27,540 nt of DNA. It comes from an uncultured Clostridia bacterium. GTDB taxonomy: Bacteria; Bacillota; Clostridia; UBA1381. The stretch covers positions 1 through 27,540 of the forward strand of contig CAKSJF010000029.1 of the NCBI GenBank assembly GCA_934462945.1, given 5' to 3'. A program made the position numbers and the translations under genes. Each line of letters opens with the position of its first letter. Position 1 is the stretch's first letter. Positions 22,201 through 27,540 of the stretch are shown here, piece after piece. Under the pieces are notes generated by a model that saw only the letters and a program-made list of their open reading frames with translations, did no database searches and was not told the DNA's origin.

Positions 22201-24111
22201 ATGTATCGAATTTCTGTGCCCCTGATTGCAAATTCGGCAGAAGACATGGGGTTAGAAACACATTTAAAAAATCTTCGACGCTTAAATGCAGACAGAGTTT
22301 TTCTCTCCATCGGAGAATACTATATGTCCGAACAGGCAAGAAAGCGGGAGATAGACGCGCTTCGGGTGTGTACCGAATTTTTTCATCAACACGGACTGGA
22401 GGTCGGTGCGTGGGTCTGGACGTTTATGATCAAGGATGAAAATGACCTTACGCATATGGTCGGAATCAACGGAGAGACAGCGGCAGTTGAAATTTGCCCG
22501 TCGGATGCGGCATTCCGGAAATTTGCCGCGGATTATCTTTCCGAGGTTGCAGCCTGCGGAGTCGATCTGATTCAGTTTGATGACGATTTCCGCTACGGAC
22601 ATTTGGATGGCGGCATGCTCGGATGCGCCTGCAAGAATCATTTAGATTATGTAGGAAAGCTTTTGGGTGAGCCGATTGACCGGGAAACACTCCAAAAACA
22701 TGCGCTTTCCGGCGGCAAAAACAAATACCGCGACGCATGGCAGGAATCAAAAGGATATTATTTCGAGTTGTTTTCTAAGGAAATGCGCGAGGCTGTGGAT
22801 GCGGTCAATCCAAACATCCGCATGGGACTTTGTTCCTGCATGACGACCTGGGATATTGACGGAACAGACGCGGCAACACTTTCCCGGATTCTTGCCGGCA
22901 ACACAAAGCCGTTTCTGCGCACGATCGGCGCGCCGTACTGGGCAGTAGATGAAGGTCTGGGCGCAAGCAAGCTGCAAAATATTATCGAGCAGACGCGTAT
23001 GGAGCGTTCCTGGTGCAAAGAGGATATCGAGGTCTTTTCCGAGGGCGATTGCTGGCCGCGCCCGCGCTATAGCTGCCCGGCGGCATATGTTGAAATTTTT
23101 GATACCGCACTCCGGGCATCCGGCGAGATGGACGGCATTTTAAAATATGATATTGAGTATAATTCCAATCCGGGAAATGAGGACGGATATATTCTTCGTC
23201 ATGAGAGACACCGCGGACTTTATCAGAAAATTGAAACGCATTTTTCCGGGAAAAAACCGGTTGGCGTCCGGGTGTATGAACGGATGCGGAAATTTTCCGA
23301 TATGCAGATTCCGGAGGAGCTTTCCGGAAGTAATAAAATCGGAGACTTTTTCTTCTCTCCGGCAGCAAAAATGATGTCGGATAACGGGATTCCCACGGTT
23401 TATGAGGGAGAGGGCGTGTTTGGAATTGCCTTTGCGGAAAATGTGAGCCTGGTTTCGGAGGAGGCGATGAAAAAGGGTCTTATCATCGATCTTCGCGCGG
23501 CGCAGATTTTAGAGGAACAGGGGATTGATACCGGCTTGCTTTCGGTGGGAGCAGCGTATACGGCAACCTGTGAACTGAATCAAAAGGACCGTCAGGCAAT
23601 CAGTAATATTGTACATGAAATCAAAACGCGTCCGGGCGCAAAAATTCTGACACAGTTTGCAGAATCTGATCTGAGCAGATTTGAAAAAAAACACACCATC
23701 GGTTCGTACTATTATAAGAATCGGAACGGACAGCAGTTTTTAGTATTTGCACTTTCTGCCTATGCGCAGGTGGAGCGAAGCTGGGATAAAAATTTCCGTC
23801 ATTCGCTCCAAAGCTATATGCGTTCTGCCGAACTGCGGCAGACAGCTGAACTTTTCGGCGCAAAGCTGCCGGCATATTCTTACGGAAATCCGAATTTATA
23901 TCTTTTGGTGAAAAAGCATGAGGATTCCATGTCGGTCGGACTCTGGAACATCTTCCAGGACGAAATTTTTGAGCCGGTGATTGAACTGGACGGAGAATAT
24001 CAGGAAATTGAATGGATCAATTGCGACGGACGTATGGAGGGGAATCGGGTGTATCTGTCCGAGTTTTCTCCATACAAAATTGCGGGATTTGAAGTCAGGA
24101 GGAAAAAATGA
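22201..24111 (+). CDS. Cytoplasmic TIM-barrel glycoside-hydrolase-like protein
   Basis: 636 residues with no signal peptide. The first 330 or so residues read as a (beta/alpha)8 barrel: RVFLSIGEYY, VGAWVWTFM, VDLIQFDDDFRYGH (aspartates at 127-129) and IEVFSEGDCWPRPRY (Glu281) are candidate active-site strands. A Rossmann-like middle part (about 370-460, GIPTVYEGEG, LIIDLRAAQIL) and a beta-sandwich C-terminus ending in SPYKIAGFEV resemble the barrel/GATase-like/beta layout of family 42 enzymes. The family-42 catalytic NE motif is not obvious, so I do not assign a family or substrate. AGGAG lies upstream of the ATG; a GTG at 22183 is less likely. It overlaps the transporter gene by 4 nt. Confidence 0.72.
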   Translation: MYRISVPLIANSAEDMGLETHLKNLRRLNADRVFLSIGEYYMSEQARKREIDALRVCTEFFHQHGLEVGAWVWTFMIKDENDLTHMVGINGETAAVEICPSDAAFRKFAADYLSEVAACGVDLIQFDDDFRYGHLDGGMLGCACKNHLDYVGKLLGEPIDRETLQKHALSGGKNKYRDAWQESKGYYFELFSKEMREAVDAVNPNIRMGLCSCMTTWDIDGTDAATLSRILAGNTKPFLRTIGAPYWAVDEGLGASKLQNIIEQTRMERSWCKEDIEVFSEGDCWPRPRYSCPAAYVEIFDTALRASGEMDGILKYDIEYNSNPGNEDGYILRHERHRGLYQKIETHFSGKKPVGVRVYERMRKFSDMQIPEELSGSNKIGDFFFSPAAKMMSDNGIPTVYEGEGVFGIAFAENVSLVSEEAMKKGLIIDLRAAQILEEQGIDTGLLSVGAAYTATCELNQKDRQAISNIVHEIKTRPGAKILTQFAESDLSRFEKKHTIGSYYYKNRNGQQFLVFALSAYAQVERSWDKNFRHSLQSYMRSAELRQTAELFGAKLPAYSYGNPNLYLLVKKHEDSMSVGLWNIFQDEIFEPVIELDGEYQEIEWINCDGRMEGNRVYLSEFSPYKIAGFEVRRKK

Positions 24112-24959
24112 CATATCTTCTTTTAGCTTTGATTGTAGGAGACGGTCTGATGGAGCAGCTTCTCAGCAAGCAGTATAACATCAAGGCAAGGCTTAATAAT
24201 ATTAATTTGTTTTCGGCGGTTTCCTGCCTGTGTGCGCTTTTGTTCTTTTTGATCAACAGCCGCGGACAGCTGGAATGGAATGCGGCAATGCTGCCTTATT
24301 CCATTGCGTTTGCGGCAGCCTTTGGAACAGCAACAGCAACGGCAACCTTCGCCATCCGGACAGGACCGCTTTCTTTAACGGCGCTTTTTACCTCGTATTC
24401 TCTCTTAATCCCAACCTTTTACGGCATTTTCTTTTTAAAAGATCCGGTCAGTCCCCTGCTGTATGCAGGCTTGGGAGTGCTTTTGGTTTCTCTTTATATG
24501 ATTAACCGGAACAAAGAGGAGAGCATGAAGTTTTCTCCGGTCTGGATTCTGTATGTTGCTCTGGCTTTTGTTTCAAACGGCATGTGCTCCACCATCCAGA
24601 AAATGCAGCAGCTGAAATTTGACGGTGCTTATAAAAATGAGTTTATGATTGCGGCGCTCCTTTTGGTCACAGCGGTACTTTTTATCATGGGTTTTCTGCA
24701 AAAAGGAGATAAAAAGGAAATGCTGAAGCCGTGCTTAAAATACGGCATTATAAAGGGATTCGGAAATGGTATGATGAATTATTGGGTGATGCTTGCTTCT
24801 GCGCTTTTGCCGACTGCGGTTCTCTTTCCCACCATTTCAGCCGGGGGAATTGTACTTACCTATCTGTGCGCTGTCTTTATCTACCGGGAAAAGCTTTCCC
24901 GCGTGCAGACAGCCGGATATTTTTTAGGTGTCGTGTCGGTAGTTTTGCTGAATTTATAA
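24108..24959 (+). CDS. EamA/DMT-type ten-helix transporter
   Basis: 283 residues, strongly hydrophobic, with about ten predicted membrane helices in two related halves, the form of drug/metabolite transporter (EamA) proteins. The conserved late-half feature, a glutamate-like loop followed by SLLIPTFYGIFFLKDPVSPLL-type text in the first half and IYREKLSRVQTAGYFLGVV in the second, fits the EamA pattern of '-E-ls--q--G--li--G'. It overlaps the glycosidase stop as ATGA, with AGGAGG just upstream, so the two are translationally coupled. It may move the sugar or product handled by its partner, which is inference. Confidence 0.78.
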   Translation: MTYLLLALIVGDGLMEQLLSKQYNIKARLNNINLFSAVSCLCALLFFLINSRGQLEWNAAMLPYSIAFAAAFGTATATATFAIRTGPLSLTALFTSYSLLIPTFYGIFFLKDPVSPLLYAGLGVLLVSLYMINRNKEESMKFSPVWILYVALAFVSNGMCSTIQKMQQLKFDGAYKNEFMIAALLLVTAVLFIMGFLQKGDKKEMLKPCLKYGIIKGFGNGMMNYWVMLASALLPTAVLFPTISAGGIVLTYLCAVFIYREKLSRVQTAGYFLGVVSVVLLNL

Positions 24960-24969
24960 ATATTTTTGT

Positions 24970-25017
24970 AACGTCAAAAGCCGGGGTATTATGCCTCGGC
25001 TTTTGCAGAGCGTTTTT
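24970..25017 (+). terminator. Terminator of the glycosidase-transporter operon
   Basis: CAAAAGCCGGGG (24975-24986) pairs with CCTCGGCTTTTG (24994-25005) with one mismatch around a TATTATG loop. Outer AACG/CGTT arms (24970-24973, 25011-25014) extend it and a T-run follows. Confidence 0.85.
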
Positions 25018-25201
25018 GAGCCTTCCCCTATTGAACAACGGAAAATGCTCCAATAACATTATTCAATAGATTATCCCCCGGCATTATCATATTATTTTTA
25101 ATATGATAGGCTTAACAATTTCATTATAATCCTTCTGCTCTGCCAGTGCAAGAGCCTTTCTTTTTTTTCTACGTCCAAATATGCAAAACAAATTTTTGGA
25201 A

Positions 25202-25281
25202 AAAAATATTAAATTTTGTGACAATGGAATCCTCACAATTGCATGGGATTTCTTAACTATGTCACAATACTTAATATTTTT
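25202..25281. repeat. 80-nt imperfect palindrome
   Basis: Left arm AAAAATATTAA then ATT then TTGTGACA (25202-25223) pairs with TGTCACAA then TAC then TTAATATTTTT (25260-25281). An inner GGAATCC/GGATTTC stem continues the structure to a loop near 25238. It could be a MITE-like remnant, a structured RNA or a terminator: each strand ends in a T-run. Confidence 0.7.
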
Positions 25282-25442
25282 CTGATTTGGAAGCATTTTG
25301 GATATTTTAAACAAAGTATGATTTCTATTTTGCTTTTATATGAAAAGTGTGGTTTGTGTGTGTCGGGATTGATGTAATTTCGGATATCAGCACAATTTAG
25401 ACAGAAAAAGTTTGTGCTAAGTGCTAAAAAACAGAGAATTCC

Positions 25443-25471
25443 TTGATATTAGTAACAGTTCATGCTATAAT
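25443..25471 (+). promoter_or_regulatory. Sigma-A promoter of the tetR-type gene
   Basis: TTGATA (25443-25448) and TATAAT (25466-25471) are exactly 17 bp apart. The related sequences ATATTAGTAA (25446-25455) and ATATTAGTTAGTAA (25480-25493) flank the start region and are candidate operator half-sites for self-regulation. Confidence 0.82.
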
Positions 25472-25504
25472 TAATACACATATTAGTTAGTAAAGGAGGC
25501 TTGT

Positions 25505-26209
25505 ATGTTTATGCGAAAAGATGGCATTGACATGAAAAATAAAATTCTGACCGTCTGTGTCCGGCTATTTCTGGAACAAGGCTATAAAAACACCACAATC
25601 ACGCAGATTACAGAAGATGCCGGCATTTCAAGGGGCAGCTTTCAGAATATCTTTCCGACCAAGGACGCTGTTTTAATGGAGCTTGTAAAAACAATGTTCG
25701 GAGGACAATTTGGTGCTGCAAGAAATATTGTCGGCGATACTTTGCAGCCAGTCTATGTATATGCTGTGGAAACGGCGATTCAGCTGACACTCACCGAGTT
25801 GAATGAAAGCCTGAGAGAGATCTACATTGAAGCATACACTGTGGAGGATATTGCGGAATATATTTATCTGCAAACCACGGCAGAGCTAAAGCAGATATTC
25901 GGAAAGAACTTTCCGGAATATTCCGAATGTGATTTCTATGAAACTGAAATCGGCACGGCGGGACTGATGCGCAGCTATATGGCGAGAAAATGCGATATTC
26001 ATTTTCCGCTTGAACGAAAGCTTAACCGCTTTCTGACCGCGGCAATGCGGGTCTATAAAGTCCCGGAGGAAGAACAGGAAAAGGTGCTTGCATTTGTTGC
26101 GGCATTGGATATCAAAGCGGTTTCCACAGAGGTGATGCATAAGCTGTTTACAATGCTGGAGATAAAATATGATTTTAGGTTATCCGACAGCGGAAAGGAA
26201 TGGGTATAA
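25505..26209 (+). CDS. TetR/AcrR-family transcriptional regulator
   Basis: 234 residues. The N-terminal DNA-binding domain is clear: ILTVCVRLFLEQGYKNTTIT then a helix-turn-helix ITEDAGISRGSFQNIFPTKDAVL (about 31-56), the TetR signature with F in place of the usual Y. The helical C-terminal domain is divergent and its ligand cannot be guessed. AAAGGAGG lies 5 nt before the ATG at 25505. In-frame ATGs at 25511 and 25532 are less well placed. A consensus promoter lies just upstream. The gene ends 2 nt before the start of a secreted beta-helix protein, so it probably heads that operon. Confidence 0.9.
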   Translation: MFMRKDGIDMKNKILTVCVRLFLEQGYKNTTITQITEDAGISRGSFQNIFPTKDAVLMELVKTMFGGQFGAARNIVGDTLQPVYVYAVETAIQLTLTELNESLREIYIEAYTVEDIAEYIYLQTTAELKQIFGKNFPEYSECDFYETEIGTAGLMRSYMARKCDIHFPLERKLNRFLTAAMRVYKVPEEEQEKVLAFVAALDIKAVSTEVMHKLFTMLEIKYDFRLSDSGKEWV

Positions 26210-26211
26210 AA

Positions 26212-27540
26212 ATGAAAAAATTATTATCAGTATTTTTCGCACTGCTTTTAACATCTTTTACGGGAGCAGTATATGCGAATGGGGAAATTTCGGACAGTCA
26301 CAGCCATTTTATATGCGGAGAGACGGATTGTACGGAGGATCACGGGGAAACGGTGAATTGGCAGGCGTGGAGCGGTGACATCTCGGTCGGCACAGCGGAC
26401 AACACCGGGGAGACGGCAATCTATTTATATTTGGAAAAAGACGTTACCATAACAAGCACACTCAATATCAAGAATGTCACCCTGTATCTTTGCCTGAACG
26501 GTAATACGCTTACGATCGATAATGCAGGAAACCCGGCTGTCAGTGTTGGCACAAACCAAAAATTTGTACTCTGCGATTGCAAAAAAACAGGTAAAATCAC
26601 CGGTGCAAAGGGTTCTGCAGCGCATAACACAGAAAAATTTGGGGCAGTCAACTGTCTGCCGGGCAGTCATTTTGTGATGTATAGCGGCAGTATCTCGGAT
26701 AATACGGTCGGGAATGCAAACGGCGGCGGAGTTTTTGTGAAGGGCGGTACATTTACCATGTACGGCGGCTCGGTGAATAACAACAAAGTACCGAATGGCT
26801 CGGGCGGTGCAATTTCTGTGGAAAACGGAACAATTGATCTATACGGCGGCGAAATGAACGGTAACAGCGCCATTAACGGCGGAGCGATACACTTGAAAGG
26901 AAATACAAAGGGTACAATCCGCAATATCAAAGCAGCTCACAATACCGCAGCAGATATGGGCGGCGCGGTTTTTACCGAAACAAGCGGAAAGATCGAATTT
27001 CATGATATTGAACTAAACAATAACCAAGCGGGACGCGGCGGCGGTATTTATCTTCAAAGTGTTGAGGAAAAAATTTATACGAAAATATATAATGCTAATA
27101 TACATGATAATTCTGTTACCGGCAACGGCGGCGGAATTTATCTTAACGGCGGCGGAAAAAGCGGCGCGGCTACCGATATGAATAACAGCAGGGTATGCAA
27201 TAATTTTTCCGGTAAAGATGGCGGAGGTATTTTTGCGGTATCAAGCGCCTTGCTGAATTTACGCGGCGGTTCTGTCAGCAATAATACTTGTGCGGCAGGA
27301 GGAGGCGGCGGTATCAGGGCGACAAGCAGCACAAGTGTTGGTATTCTTTCATCCCAAACCCCATTTTACATTAATGGAAATATCGCGGATTTGGGAGGTG
27401 GAATTTCGGCAAGCGGCACCTTTATGGTTAACAGCAGCTGTGAAATTCAAGAAAACACGGCAAGAAAAGCAGGCGGCGGGGTGTATATTGACTATATTTA
27501 TGGCTGGTGTATCTTTAACCGCACAACCATAACTAATAAC
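26212..27540 (+). CDS. Secreted glycine-rich beta-helix surface protein (partial, runs off the window)
   Basis: At least 443 residues, open to the last base. A signal peptide (MKKLLSVFFALLLTSFTGAVYA) is followed by a His/Cys cluster (H30, H32, C35, C40, H44), then a region ending near residue 140, then at least nine repeats of about 20-30 residues. Each repeat has a GG(A/G)(I/V) strand and an N-N-rich turn, as in GGGVFVKGG, GGAISVENG, GGAIHLKG and GGGIYLNG. This is the pattern of right-handed parallel beta-helices (pectate-lyase/Pmp-like fold) found in many gut Clostridia surface proteins. The cell-wall anchor, if any, lies outside the window. The ribosome-binding site (AAAGGA) is 12 nt away; translation may be coupled to the regulator upstream. 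Confidence 0.85.
   Translation, partial: MKKLLSVFFALLLTSFTGAVYANGEISDSHSHFICGETDCTEDHGETVNWQAWSGDISVGTADNTGETAIYLYLEKDVTITSTLNIKNVTLYLCLNGNTLTIDNAGNPAVSVGTNQKFVLCDCKKTGKITGAKGSAAHNTEKFGAVNCLPGSHFVMYSGSISDNTVGNANGGGVFVKGGTFTMYGGSVNNNKVPNGSGGAISVENGTIDLYGGEMNGNSAINGGAIHLKGNTKGTIRNIKAAHNTAADMGGAVFTETSGKIEFHDIELNNNQAGRGGGIYLQSVEEKIYTKIYNANIHDNSVTGNGGGIYLNGGGKSGAATDMNNSRVCNNFSGKDGGGIFAVSSALLNLRGGSVSNNTCAAGGGGGIRATSSTSVGILSSQTPFYINGNIADLGGGISASGTFMVNSSCEIQENTARKAGGGVYIDYIYGWCIFNRTTITNN

Larger units (their letters stand above)
24960..25504. other. 545-bp intergenic region without a convincing gene
   Basis: After the terminator at 24970 the region is AT-rich. It holds inverted repeats CTATTGAA/TTCAATAG (25028-25035, 25062-25069), a 9-bp AT palindrome (25086-25107), the 80-nt palindrome at 25202-25281, a small AGCACAA/TTGTGCT hairpin (25389-25418) followed by a tandem GTGCTAA, and the promoter of the tetR-type gene. 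The only long frame, on the - strand at 25087-25314, starts with TTG and has no ribosome-binding site. Confidence 0.7.

Noticed and set aside
25087..25314. 75-codon - strand frame in the 545-bp gap
   Set aside because: TTG start, no ribosome-binding site, runs through the 80-nt palindrome, and its AT-rich composition suggests chance or a decayed remnant.

Overview
The window looks like the replication-origin region of a spore-forming, low-to-moderate GC Gram-positive bacterium of the class Clostridia. The evidence is dnaA and dnaN with an origin between them, ParAB with parS sites of the Bacillota type, a gerA/gerB/gerC germinant-receptor operon, the HemZ-type coproporphyrinogen dehydrogenase, an S-layer-homology (SLH) protein, and strong ribosome-binding sites. 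I cannot name a genus. No rRNA, tRNA, CRISPR array, insertion sequence or riboswitch of a known class was recognised.

Left part, 1-1800: the end of a YhcG/DUF1016-type nuclease, then trmK and a Nif3-like gene overlapping by 14 bp, all on the + strand. They end at a long hairpin (1695-1797) that also closes the leftward operon. That operon runs dnaA - oriC - dnaN - MBL-fold hydrolase - hemZ - DnaI/DnaC-like helicase loader (7622 down to 1802). The dnaA-dnaN gap carries DnaA boxes, a DnaA-trio run and an AT-rich stretch in the arrangement known from the B. subtilis unwinding site. The usual neighbours rpmH, recF and gyrB are absent.

Middle, 7700-14750 (- strand): a large secreted SLH/GLUG beta-helix protein, serS, a small coiled-coil membrane protein and parB-parA. 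One short unrecognised + strand gene sits at 10969. A parS site abuts the -35 box of the parA promoter, a second lies 22 bp beyond it, and a third is inside the coding sequence of gerA.

Right of parA, + strand 14917-19121: gerA-gerB-gerC plus a 55-residue two-helix membrane protein that is a candidate fourth receptor subunit. Leftward again, rpmE-rpsO-pnp (21991-19160) carries leader hairpins suggestive of autoregulation, including an rpsO-hairpin-pnp layout like that of E. coli.

Far right: a cytoplasmic TIM-barrel glycoside-hydrolase-like protein translationally coupled to an EamA-type transporter, a 545-bp gap holding a terminator and an 80-nt imperfect palindrome, then a TetR-type regulator directly followed by a secreted glycine-rich beta-helix protein that runs off the window. 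The parts I find most worth following are the origin/DnaA pair, the parS placement, the ribosomal-leader hairpins, the glycosidase-transporter pair and the TetR/beta-helix pair. I found no clearly novel defence or biosynthetic system.
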